Origin: Melioribacteraceae bacterium
GTDB taxonomy: Bacteria; Bacteroidota; Ignavibacteria; Ignavibacteriales; Melioribacteraceae
Reading direction: 5' to 3'
DNA length: 64,000 nucleotides
Assembly: GCA_016342755.1 (NCBI GenBank)
Contig: JAEINS010000006.1
Coordinates: forward strand, 1-64,000
A model generated the notes under the pieces. The model made no database searches. It saw only the letters and a program-made list of their open reading frames with translations, and was not told where the DNA came from. Numbering within the stretch: position 1 is the first letter of the stretch; the number at the start of each line of letters is the position of its first letter. This document shows, one piece after another, positions 16,157-24,749 of the stretch. Made by a program: the position numbers and the translations under genes.

Positions 16157-17410
16157 CTAAGTTTTCTGCTTTTTCTTTTTTGCGGCCGGGAAAAGTATGT
16201 TATTCAAAATCAATCTATATCCGGCTGAGTTTTTATACAGATTCAGATCAGTTGGTTTATCTTCAACTAAATGTTTATAATCTTCAGGATCGTGTCCGCC
16301 GTAAAACGTAAAAAATCCTCGTCCAAACTTCCCGTGAATATATCTTACCTGTTCCATGTCATTACGTTTTCCCATAACAATAACTGACTTTTTCAAAGTC
16401 CTTTCTCTAAACATAGTTGTCTGTCCCATGAAACCGCGGATAACATTTAAATGATTCTGAGTTAACATTGTAGGAACCGGATCATATTTTGCCGAAAATT
16501 CAAACAGTGTAAAATAATCGTTGTCTTCACTCCCTATTTCTTCTAACTGAATATCAACATCACTGTATTCATATTTATAAGGATTCATCTCAAGTTTAAA
16601 ATCAGAAAAGGCTAATGTTTTTGAGAAATCTAGTTTTTCCTGTGCGTTTGGATCGGGTGAATCACCATCATACATTCTATCACATATATCTACATTCTCA
16701 GCAGCCAAAGCTATATCGTAAGAATCAGCCGCAGAACACATCGCAAAAAGAAATCCGCCATTGCCAATATATTCTTTTATAGTTTTAACTACAGCCAACT
16801 CCATTTGTGAAACCTTCTTAAAGCCTAGTTTAGAAGCCATTTTTTCGAATAACAACTGCTGATCGATGTACCATTGCTGATTTGCATAACTTCCGTAAAA
16901 CTTTCCGTACTGACCTGTAAAATCTTCATGATGAAGATGAAGCCAGTCATATTTTTCAAGATCGCCGTGCAAGATTTCCTCTATCCAAATTTTGGTATAG
17001 GGAACCTCCGCATATTCCAGCACCATTGTTACCGCGTCATCCCAAGGCTGATGTCCCGGAGTTACATATACCGCTATTTTTGGCGATTTCTCTAATCTTA
17101 CAACTTCCATATTCTGATCTTCACTCTGCACAAAGGAATATATGTCAACAGTTTCCTGTGGTCCAACAACCTCAAACGCAACTCCTTTTAATCGGCATAA
17201 AGCAGCAATTGTTTCAGAATACTCAAGCATAAATGATCCGCCACGGTAATTTAAAAGCCAGTCTGCTTTGGTTCCATTCTCAATTGCGTTAAAGGTTATT
17301 CCGTAAGCTTTAAGATGATCTGTTTGTTTAAGATCCATGTTTATAAGTATTCTGGATTGTGCGGAAACTGTTGTGAAGAATATTAGAAGTGTGAATATAT
17401 ATTTTTTCAT
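16157..17410 (-). CDS. Conserved secreted protein often mislabelled asparagine synthetase B
   Basis: A 417-residue protein with a signal peptide (residues 1-17, TVSAQ). The opening RILINMDLKQTDHLKAYG is the start of a family found across Bacteroidota that databases tend to label asparagine synthetase B. I see neither the N-terminal Cys2 glutaminase nor the PP-loop (SGGxDS) of real AsnB. Instead GGFLFAMCSAADSYD near residues 218-232 resembles a nucleophile elbow of class I amidotransferase-like or ThuA/DUF4159-type folds. Another conserved patch is FFTFYGGHDPEDYKH near the end. Its function is unknown; it is located outside the cytoplasm. Confidence 0.72.
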   Translation of the reverse strand: MKKYIFTLLIFFTTVSAQSRILINMDLKQTDHLKAYGITFNAIENGTKADWLLNYRGGSFMLEYSETIAALCRLKGVAFEVVGPQETVDIYSFVQSEDQNMEVVRLEKSPKIAVYVTPGHQPWDDAVTMVLEYAEVPYTKIWIEEILHGDLEKYDWLHLHHEDFTGQYGKFYGSYANQQWYIDQQLLFEKMASKLGFKKVSQMELAVVKTIKEYIGNGGFLFAMCSAADSYDIALAAENVDICDRMYDGDSPDPNAQEKLDFSKTLAFSDFKLEMNPYKYEYSDVDIQLEEIGSEDNDYFTLFEFSAKYDPVPTMLTQNHLNVIRGFMGQTTMFRERTLKKSVIVMGKRNDMEQVRYIHGKFGRGFFTFYGGHDPEDYKHLVEDKPTDLNLYKNSAGYRLILNNILFPAAKKKKQKT

Positions 17411-17601
17411 TTGTTACTATATCTATAAATTAAAACTGAAACTTAAGTATTGATCAGGTTGGAAGCAATGGATAGAATTTAGAATGGCTAATTGTAATTG
17501 AAAATGAATTGTTTTATTTTTCTTTTTTCTTGTTATGTAACTTATAGTTCCGATAATGCAATATGTTTATTGGGGTGTTGTAGAGAATAACTAACGAGAA
17601 A

Positions 17602-17832
17602 ATGGTAATGTCAAAGGTTTTAAAAAACAGAAAATATCTTGCAATAAATCTAATCTTGTTTGCAATTTTATATTTTTCTGTAACTTTTAATAAAGAATTT
17701 ATACGTCCTGTTTATGGAAATTCGCTGATAATAGGAATTATAACCGGAAGTTTTTCAAAATTTATGGCTGCATGTATTATTAGTAAGAAAATAAAGATTA
17801 AAAAAGCGAGAATAATTGTATCTTCGTTATAA
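17602..17832 (+). CDS. Small membrane protein, possibly DUF2809-like
   Basis: A 76-residue ORF with two hydrophobic segments, about residues 12-28 and 40-58, joined by FNKEFIRPVYGNSL. The phrase FIRP-x-x-G-x-x-L is reminiscent of DUF2809-type small membrane proteins, but the second half differs and ends in a basic tail. There is a second in-frame ATG at 17608 and no strong ribosome site. It may be a short real gene or a decayed one. Confidence 0.4.
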   Translation: MVMSKVLKNRKYLAINLILFAILYFSVTFNKEFIRPVYGNSLIIGIITGSFSKFMAACIISKKIKIKKARIIVSSL

Positions 17833-17904
17833 GCATTGAAAGTCTGAATATTTTTATAGACATACTTTAAGAATTATTTTTTTAAATAAAAAAAAGATAC
17901 TACC

Positions 17905-20055
17905 ATGAGAATAACCATTGCATATAACTTACGTACCGATGATACAGAAGCTACAGCTGAGCTTCTATCCGAAGCCGACATTACTAGATTATCTGAAGCG
18001 ATTAGCAGTCTGCAACACACAGTAACAGTTGTTGAAGTTTCTGGTAAACCCAATAAAATAATTGAACGTCTTCTTGAAAGCGAACCTGACCTTATTTTTA
18101 ATGTAGCAGAAGGTACCATTGGCAGTTCAAGGGAAGCCTTTTATCCGGGTTTATATGAACAAATGGGAATTCCGTTTACGGGTGGAAATGCTTCTCTTCT
18201 TCATCTCAATCTCGATAAGCATCTCGCAAAAACTGTTTTATCTTCTCATGGGGTAAGTGTTCCCAGAGGCGTTTTGATTACTGAGAAAGAGCGCAATTTA
18301 CCAGATGATTTAGATTATCCTTTAATGATTAAACCAAATTCTGAAGGTTCAAGCAAGGGTATTACCCAAGAGTCAGTTGTGGAAACAAAGGAACAAGCTC
18401 TGGCAAGAATAAATAAGCTTTTAAGCCATTATCCTGCCGGTCTTGTTGTTGAAGAATATATAGATGGCCGTGAACTAAGTGTTCCTTTTCTGGAAAGTTT
18501 TCCGGGTAAGCTGCTTGACATTGTTGAACATACTTTTGATATGAGTAAGTTAGGGGGTAAATACAATATTTACGATTATGACATGAAACAGGGCGGTGAG
18601 GCAGCAAAATCAGTAAGTGTTATTTGCCCGGCAACTATTAACGCCGAAGAAGAAAAAGCAGTAACAAAAATGGCCCGGGAAGTTTTTGAGATCATGTCAT
18701 GTCCAGATGTTGGCAGGGTAGATATTCGATTAAATTCCAAGGGAAAACCCTATTTTATTGAACTTAATCCTTTGCCAAGTCTTCATCCGGTTGCTTCCCT
18801 TATGACTGCAGCCAAATCTCGCGGGCTCGAATTTCGTGATACCTTGCGATTAATTATTCGTTCTGCCGCACGTCGTTATGGTTTAGCAATTAAATCTGCC
18901 AGGCAGCCTAAAAAAGATGACTTCTCATTTGAAATACCACGCCCTAATGCAAGAGAACTTGGAATTCAAACAGGCAGGATGTGTCCTGGAATCAATAATG
19001 CTATTACGGATGTAAAAGGTGTACGCGTAGGTCATTTTACGCGTGTTGAAGATAATGTGAAAATTCCGGGGGAGTCAGAAATTAGTAATATACGTACCGG
19101 TGTTACAGCCATAATGCCTGCCGGACAAGCTTATTCAAACCGCATAGCTGCGGGTGGTTTTATATTAAATGGCGTGGGTGAAATGGCTGGTTTAACACAA
19201 GTAATTGAAACGGGTTGGCTTGAAACACCTATTCTTTTAACAAATTCACATTCAGTTGGCAGGGTTCATACGGGTGTTGTTAATCACATGATAAAGAAGT
19301 ATCCACAACTTGGTACCGAAACTGATGTGGTTTTACCTGTAGTTGGAGAAGCTGACGATTCTTTTTTAAATGATATTAGAGTAGGAACATGTTCGGCTCA
19401 GGATGCAATTAAGGCAATGGAGTCAGCTGCCACTGGTCCGGTAAAACAAGGGTCTATTGGTGCTGGTACTGGAATGACAAGTTTTGATTTTGCCGGAGGA
19501 ATAGGAACTTCCTCCCGAATTTTAAATTTATCCGAAAGCAGTACATTTACTGTTGGTGTGCTTGTTCTTTCTAATTTTGGAAAAATGCGTAATCTCACCC
19601 TTGATGGTGGTGTTGTAGGTAGAGATTTAGACAAGGAATTCGATCAGGCAGGACGCAGAGAAGTATCAGAAGGATCGATCATAGTTGTTGTTGCAACCGA
19701 TATTCCTCTTATCAATAGTCAGCTAAACCGTGTGGCAAAACGAGCTGCACTCGGACTTGGTCGTACCGGTTCTTATGCGGCTTCAACGAGTGGTGAAATT
19801 ATTATTGCTTTTAGTACCGGAAACCGTAAGCCGCGAGTCAATACTTCTAAAAGCAATTTTATTAACTTAAAATGTGTCTCGGACAATAATATTGATATGG
19901 TTTACGAAGCTGTTGTTGAAGCAACCGAAGAGGCGGTTATAAACGCTATATTTTGCTCTAATGGAATGAATGGGAGAAAAGAGCGTCAATGTCCGGCAGT
20001 TCCACATCAACGTATTCTTGAATTATTAAACAAAGAAAATGAGCTAGTCAAATGA
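17905..20055 (+). CDS. ATP-grasp ligase fused to P1/DmpA-type aminopeptidase
   Basis: A 716-residue two-domain protein. Residues 1-330 are a D-Ala-D-Ala-ligase-like ATP-grasp domain (nucleotide-binding MIKPNSEGSSKGI, EEYIDGRELSVP, metal-binding FIELNPLPSLHP). Residues about 353-716 are a P1-family (DmpA) aminopeptidase/amidase with RMCPGINNAITDVKGVRVGH, GAGTGM, GGIGTSSR and the autoproteolysis site EG|SIIVVVATD, where Ser591 would become the N-terminal nucleophile after cleavage behind Gly590. Thus one chain can make an amide bond and another part can split one. It overlaps the HDAC-like gene by 4 bp. CGN arginine codons are unusually common compared with neighbours, which hints at transfer. 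Confidence 0.88.
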   Translation: MRITIAYNLRTDDTEATAELLSEADITRLSEAISSLQHTVTVVEVSGKPNKIIERLLESEPDLIFNVAEGTIGSSREAFYPGLYEQMGIPFTGGNASLLHLNLDKHLAKTVLSSHGVSVPRGVLITEKERNLPDDLDYPLMIKPNSEGSSKGITQESVVETKEQALARINKLLSHYPAGLVVEEYIDGRELSVPFLESFPGKLLDIVEHTFDMSKLGGKYNIYDYDMKQGGEAAKSVSVICPATINAEEEKAVTKMAREVFEIMSCPDVGRVDIRLNSKGKPYFIELNPLPSLHPVASLMTAAKSRGLEFRDTLRLIIRSAARRYGLAIKSARQPKKDDFSFEIPRPNARELGIQTGRMCPGINNAITDVKGVRVGHFTRVEDNVKIPGESEISNIRTGVTAIMPAGQAYSNRIAAGGFILNGVGEMAGLTQVIETGWLETPILLTNSHSVGRVHTGVVNHMIKKYPQLGTETDVVLPVVGEADDSFLNDIRVGTCSAQDAIKAMESAATGPVKQGSIGAGTGMTSFDFAGGIGTSSRILNLSESSTFTVGVLVLSNFGKMRNLTLDGGVVGRDLDKEFDQAGRREVSEGSIIVVVATDIPLINSQLNRVAKRAALGLGRTGSYAASTSGEIIIAFSTGNRKPRVNTSKSNFINLKCVSDNNIDMVYEAVVEATEEAVINAIFCSNGMNGRKERQCPAVPHQRILELLNKENELVK

Positions 20056-21062
20056 AAGTAATAGAAAAATATAACGATAGTTTACATAACCCATATTGGA
20101 AATATCAGCTCGGCCCCGAAGCTTACGAAGTAAAGGACACTCCACTTCGCGTTGAATCTATCAAGAAAGCACTTCGTGCTGACAAGCGATTTGAATTTGT
20201 AACAGCCAAACAATTTCCGGAAAGACTGATTTCACGAATCCATCCTTACCATGATTATATTCTTAAAACTGGATTAAGTTTAAAAGACGATGATGAAGAG
20301 TTCTATCCGGATCTATTTCCCGGCGAAGGTGCTAATCTTAAGAAAAAGATTGATTCGCCTTTATGGGGCGGGATATGGTGTACCGATGCGGTTACCCCAA
20401 TTAAAAAGAAAACCTATGAAGTTGCCCGTGCATCTGCTGAAACTGCTTTAACGGGAGCAGAATTACTTCGGAAAGGAGATGAAAAAACCGTATACGCCTT
20501 GTGCCGTCCTTCGGGACACCATGCGGGGCCTCGTGTTTTTGGCGGATATTGTTATTTTAACAATGTAGCTACTGCTGCTGAGTATTTATTGCCGGAGGGA
20601 AAAGTAGCCATTGTTGATATTGATTATCATCATGGAAACGGAACCCAGGAGTTTTTCGATGAAATAAAATCTGTATTTACTGCATCTATACATTGTGATC
20701 CTTCTAATGAATATCCATACTTCTGGGGATATGATGATGAGAAAGGAAAAGGACAGGCCGTTGGTACGAATCATAATGAACCTTTACCCAAGGATACACA
20801 CATTGACCAATATGCTGAGGCTGTGGATAGAATCTTAAATAAGATACGCGAGTTTAATCCCGCTTATTTAATTATTGCAGCCGGCTTTGATACACATATG
20901 GATGATCCGATTGGAGGTTTAAAGCTCAGAACTGAAGATTATATATCCATTGGTAATCAGTTTAAGTTATTAGGAATACCCACATTAGTGTGCCAGGAAG
21001 GTGGATATAATGTGGAAATTCTTGGAGATTGTGCAAAGAATTTTCTTTTGGGATTGATGTAA
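20052..21062 (+). CDS. Histone-deacetylase-like amidohydrolase (acetylpolyamine amidohydrolase type)
   Basis: A 336-residue arginase/HDAC-fold enzyme. Catalytic tandem histidines are His156-His157 (SGHHAGP). Zinc ligands are Asp191 and His193 in DIDYHHGN, and the later Asp in AAGFDTHMDDP. The GGYCYFNN motif is present. Bacterial relatives deacetylate acetylpolyamines or acetylated small molecules. The ATGA overlap with the ATP-grasp/DmpA gene indicates translational coupling, so the two probably work on one amide-containing metabolite. Compare glutathionylspermidine synthetase/amidase, another ligase-amidase fusion acting on polyamines (analogy only). Confidence 0.9.
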   Translation: MKVIEKYNDSLHNPYWKYQLGPEAYEVKDTPLRVESIKKALRADKRFEFVTAKQFPERLISRIHPYHDYILKTGLSLKDDDEEFYPDLFPGEGANLKKKIDSPLWGGIWCTDAVTPIKKKTYEVARASAETALTGAELLRKGDEKTVYALCRPSGHHAGPRVFGGYCYFNNVATAAEYLLPEGKVAIVDIDYHHGNGTQEFFDEIKSVFTASIHCDPSNEYPYFWGYDDEKGKGQAVGTNHNEPLPKDTHIDQYAEAVDRILNKIREFNPAYLIIAAGFDTHMDDPIGGLKLRTEDYISIGNQFKLLGIPTLVCQEGGYNVEILGDCAKNFLLGLM

Positions 21063-21080
21063 TATGAATAGATGCTATTC

Positions 21081-21300
21081 TTAAATAATGGGGGATTCTA
21101 TTTGGATTACCCACCCTATTTTGTAAGTACTGTATAGTCCTGAAATAGGTTGACTAAAAAAGAGTAATAAAGTCAACCAAAACAAGGAAAGAATCGCCTT
21201 AAGACGCTTAGAATATAATTGATTTGTCTTGCTCCAGAGATTCTTTTTATGATTACATTTTTTATGAGTCAACCCATACATCCCGCAACGGGAATATCGC
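21081..21300. other. Possible insertion-sequence scar
   Basis: In the 313-bp gap after the HDAC-like gene, GGTTGACT (21148-21155) and AGTCAACC (21171-21178) form an inverted pair next to CCTGAAATAGG. This recalls the ends of IS3-type elements. A 66-codon minus-strand ORF (21081-21281) crosses it but resembles no transposase I know. No complete element is present. The rest of the gap shows nothing recognisable. Confidence 0.25.
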
Positions 21301-21375
21301 TTAAAAGCCGAAAGATATCACCCTGTTACGAAATTTATCCCGATATGACATAATCACAATAAGCAGATTTAACAA

Positions 21376-21942
21376 TTAATCTTGCGCAACCTGAAAATGC
21401 AAACCTTGTGATCTGATAGCAATTTCTATCATTTCATCCAGGTCGCCATGAATTTCAACCATCACCAACTCTCTACCATCAAGAGCAATAACAAACATCT
21501 GGCGAAGTGATTCTGTTTCATCCTGCTTAACATAAACAAGAGCTAATTCCCGGGAACTATGAGATTTCACTAAATATTGCCAGCCGTTTTCTTTCATTGA
21601 ATCATTAAGCGTATTAATAATTTTACGGTTTGGAGACATATCGCTGTTATTATCAGAACATCTATAAACTCCAACCTGAACTCTGGAAAGCTGACCAACC
21701 ATTGAACCGATATCAATTTCTTCATCAGGTTCCGCAAAATTTACAAACATGCTGGCTAACAAAATACTAGCTGATCCAAAACCAAATTCAAATTCGCGGC
21801 TTAGTTCACTATCAAATGCATTGGTAACCTGATTCCGAATTTTTTTAAAATCCCGATTCACGCCAATACAGCCGGAAAGCATAGTTCCGGCTATAAGTAT
21901 TATTGCTATATTTTGAAATATTCTAGTTTTCATGATCTTCAT
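21376..21942 (-). CDS. DUF4252 lipoprotein
   Basis: A 188-residue DUF4252-family protein with a lipoprotein signal (lipobox LSGC, Cys at residue 25). The C-terminal half shows the family pattern of strands around ENGWQYLVKSHSSRELALVYVK and ELVMVEIHGDLDEM. It overlaps the preceding gene of the operon by 20 bp and is the last of four genes that begin with an ECF sigma factor. DUF4252 genes commonly follow ECF sigma factors in Bacteroidota; function unknown. Confidence 0.82.
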   Translation of the reverse strand: MKIMKTRIFQNIAIILIAGTMLSGCIGVNRDFKKIRNQVTNAFDSELSREFEFGFGSASILLASMFVNFAEPDEEIDIGSMVGQLSRVQVGVYRCSDNNSDMSPNRKIINTLNDSMKENGWQYLVKSHSSRELALVYVKQDETESLRQMFVIALDGRELVMVEIHGDLDEMIEIAIRSQGLHFQVAQD

Positions 21943-22498
21943 CTTTGTATTTTTTTACACTGTTAAGTGACGGAATATCGAATTTGCTGCTTAATTTTCC
22001 AATTGTATCCAGATTTATATCGCCAACTATATTCACAAATCCGGCTTCCGATCCATTGTTAAAGAACATTACAACCAGACCCTGAATTTCTTCTTCGTTT
22101 TTTGTTTTTATATATACATTTGCAGATTCACTATTCGATCTGGTTTTAACAATTCTGTCCCAATTATTAGCCATCAGTTTTTTATCAAAAGTTTTTATTC
22201 TTTCGTTTATGGCTTTTGTATTTGCTTCGTTAGTTTCAAATACATGAACTCTAATCAGTTTTAATCCGTTTAATACTTCTTCAAGTTCCGGTTCTTCATG
22301 TTTGCTTAGTTTTGCAACCATTCTGATTAAGTGTTCTTCAATTAAAACTTCTGTTACCTGATCTCCGGTTTCAAATTGTGAAAGATCACCAAAATCTACA
22401 TATCCTGCATAAGTTGAATAATCGTTTTTCTGTGCCGTGATTGTCGATACAAACAAGACTGCTATTACAAACAGTACCATTTTTATTTTAGTTTTCAT
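21923..22498 (-). CDS. DUF4252 secreted protein
   Basis: A 191-residue paralogue of the adjacent lipoprotein gene, with a Sec signal peptide (TITAQ) instead of a lipobox. Family features are YVDFGDLSQF after the signal, the NNWDRIVKTRSNSESANVYIK block and the VNIVGDINLDTIGKL ending. Having one soluble and one lipid-anchored copy side by side suggests that the two interact. It is in the same operon as the ECF sigma factor at 23030. Confidence 0.82.
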   Translation of the reverse strand: MKTKIKMVLFVIAVLFVSTITAQKNDYSTYAGYVDFGDLSQFETGDQVTEVLIEEHLIRMVAKLSKHEEPELEEVLNGLKLIRVHVFETNEANTKAINERIKTFDKKLMANNWDRIVKTRSNSESANVYIKTKNEEEIQGLVVMFFNNGSEAGFVNIVGDINLDTIGKLSSKFDIPSLNSVKKYKDEDHEN

Positions 22499-22500
22499 GA

Positions 22501-23052
22501 TTACTTCTCCTCTATAAATAAGTTATTTACAAAATTTATTCCTTCGTTTAAGGGTTTTCCTACCCGCGTTGTTAAAACTTCATCTTTAATTGTTGTTCTG
22601 GTTTTGTTAAATACTTTTCCTATTAACGCAAATGATGCTCTCACTTCTCTATCAGCTTTTATTACTTCTGCTTCTGAATATCCATCGTAATACGGTGTAG
22701 TAAAAACAAGTGATTTTACCAACATTAAAACTATTACAGCGGTTGCACCGACAGTTATTATAGGTCTTGAAACTAAGATTGAAAACAGATCGGAACCAAA
22801 TGATTTTTTTTCTTTCACTCCGGTAATTTTCTGAACTTTTTCCAGCAAACTTTCCGGGCAAACATTTTTTTCTAATTCATGAACTGCATTTGCGGTAGAC
22901 ATATATTCATTCAATATTTCGGCAACCTCAACATCTTTTTTTGCCAGACTATATATTTTAATTTTTTCGATGAAACCGGAATCACCGTAAGCAACTGAAA
23001 TAATTTTATTCAGCAATTGTTCATCTATGTTATAAAACTTCTTGCGGTTCAT
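22501..23052 (-). CDS. Putative membrane anti-sigma factor
   Basis: A 183-residue protein with a cytoplasmic N-terminal part (about 1-85), one transmembrane segment (VGATAVIVLMLVKSLVF, about 93-111) and a short external C-terminal part. It has no zinc-finger HxxxCxxC motif. Its position, overlapping the ECF sigma gene by 23 bp, and its topology support an anti-sigma role; the sequence itself was not recognised. Confidence 0.6.
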   Translation of the reverse strand: MNRKKFYNIDEQLLNKIISVAYGDSGFIEKIKIYSLAKKDVEVAEILNEYMSTANAVHELEKNVCPESLLEKVQKITGVKEKKSFGSDLFSILVSRPIITVGATAVIVLMLVKSLVFTTPYYDGYSEAEVIKADREVRASFALIGKVFNKTRTTIKDEVLTTRVGKPLNEGINFVNNLFIEEK

Positions 23053-23566
23053 AACTTTTTAATTCCTTTTGAATTTTTTTTCTGGCTCTTAATAACTGAA
23101 CCTTTACTGTGTTTATGGGAACATCCAGCGTTTTACTAATCTCTTTGTATTTTAATCCTTGAATTTCATAAAGAACAAATACACTTTTTAAGTTTTCAGG
23201 CAAATCATGAATAACCTGTTTTAATTTAGCTGACATCATTTTCCAATGTACCTTTAATAAGGGATTATTTGATTCATCTTCATCAAGATAATTCTCCGTA
23301 AATCCTTCATCAATAACAACTTCCTTTTGCAAAACAGCTTTTCTTCGTCTCAGATAATCAATACACAAATTATGAGTTGTTCTCATCATCCAGGTTTTTG
23401 CGGCCATCATATTAAATTTACCCATGTTGTACCAGGTTTTTATCATTACTTCCTGTGTAACATCATCGGCATCCATCTGGTTTTTCATCATGTAAAGAGC
23501 ATAACCATAAATATTATTTTTATGCTGCTGAAGTAGATAATTATATTTAGCTTCTTTTAGATTCAT
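23030..23566 (-). CDS. ECF-type RNA polymerase sigma factor
   Basis: A 178-residue sigma-70 family protein. Region 2 is clear in DADDVTQEVMIKTWYNMGKF and the following TWMMRTTHNLCIDYLRR. Region 4 is clear in LPENLKSVFVLYEIQGLKYKE and the NTVKVQLLRARKKI recognition helix. It heads a four-gene minus-strand operon (sigma, membrane protein, two DUF4252 proteins). It probably responds to an envelope signal through the downstream membrane protein. Confidence 0.93.
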   Translation of the reverse strand: MNLKEAKYNYLLQQHKNNIYGYALYMMKNQMDADDVTQEVMIKTWYNMGKFNMMAAKTWMMRTTHNLCIDYLRRRKAVLQKEVVIDEGFTENYLDEDESNNPLLKVHWKMMSAKLKQVIHDLPENLKSVFVLYEIQGLKYKEISKTLDVPINTVKVQLLRARKKIQKELKSYEPQEVL

Positions 23567-23800
23567 TCCGCAAAATTTTTGTGTTCTGGTATAAAGACGG
23601 TGCAGTCACCAAAAATGTTACACTAAAAATCATTTTTATTTGATATTGTGTTTAATCTTAGGCTGAGTAATTTTGCATAGTGAAATGAATTGAAGTCGCA
23701 AAAGAACAACAGTTCTACTTATTACCAACTAAAATTCCATATAATACTTTTTTGTTAACTACTTCAATAATTCATATTTTTAACATTCTCTTTTTAAATT

Positions 23801-24643
23801 ATGGAACAGTCAATGAAATACATTTCAATTCTCATTCTACTAGTATCAATAAACATTTCGGCACAAACACACTCGTTTATGACCTACAACATCAGATACG
23901 CAAATGAACAGGACAGCATTAACAAATGGGATTTCCGAAAAGAGAAACTTGCTGATCAGATAAAATTTCATGAACCGGATGTTTTTGGATTACAGGAAGC
24001 TTTGGAATGTCAGGTTATATATTTAGATACAAACCTTTGTAATTACAGTTTTGTGGGAGTTGGCAGAGATGATGGGAAAACTAAGGGTGAGTTTAGTCCG
24101 ATTTACTTTAGAAATGATAAACTAACATTAATTAAGTGGAATACATTCTGGCTTTCAGAAACTCCGGATACAATTTCAGTTGGATGGGATGCTGCGCTCG
24201 AAAGAATTTGTACTTATGCACTTTTTGAGGATAAAATTTCTCACGAAAAATTCTGGGTCTTCAACACTCATTTCGATCATATTGGAATTGAAGCCAGAAT
24301 TAATAGTGCTAAACTTATTTTTAAAATGATCTCAAAATTTAATGATGAAAACTATCCGGTTTTTTTAATGGGCGATTTTAACCTGGAACCGGAATCAGAT
24401 CCCATACAATTTTTATCAGAAAAACTTTGCGATTCCAAAAAGTCAGCAAAAGTTGTTTATGGAAATAATGGCACGTTCAACGGATTTGATACTATTTTAG
24501 AAGTTACACGAAGAATAGATTATATTTTTGTCAGCAGAGAAAATATAACGGTTTCAAAATATGCCGTGTTTAGTGATCTTATAAATCAGAGATATAATTC
24601 AGATCATTTTCCGGTTTATATTGAAGCTGAGTTTAGTAAGTAA
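23801..24643 (+). CDS. Secreted endonuclease/exonuclease/phosphatase-family enzyme
   Basis: A 280-residue protein with a signal peptide (either from 23801 or from the second ATG at 23813; ends ISAQ). The EEP fold motifs are all present: TYNIRYAN, Glu in GLQEALE, NTHFDHIG, GDFNLEP and the final SDHFPVY. Members of this subgroup in Bacteroidota are metal-dependent phosphodiesterases or sphingomyelinase-like hydrolases. Substrate not predictable. The 234-bp gap upstream, shared with the divergent sigma operon, shows no other feature. Confidence 0.9.
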   Translation: MEQSMKYISILILLVSINISAQTHSFMTYNIRYANEQDSINKWDFRKEKLADQIKFHEPDVFGLQEALECQVIYLDTNLCNYSFVGVGRDDGKTKGEFSPIYFRNDKLTLIKWNTFWLSETPDTISVGWDAALERICTYALFEDKISHEKFWVFNTHFDHIGIEARINSAKLIFKMISKFNDENYPVFLMGDFNLEPESDPIQFLSEKLCDSKKSAKVVYGNNGTFNGFDTILEVTRRIDYIFVSRENITVSKYAVFSDLINQRYNSDHFPVYIEAEFSK

Positions 24644-24749
24644 TAAAATAGTACACTTTAGAAAAGTTGATTCCTCTGCCTGGAATACCAGATTTAAGGA
24701 ATAACATGTTTAAGGTAGTGAGAGAGATTTTACATAAGTAAATAGTTTC

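Noticed and set aside
21081-21281. 66-codon minus-strand ORF as a transposase remnant
   Set aside because: One hydrophobic stretch but no recognisable transposase motif; kept only as part of a possible insertion scar.
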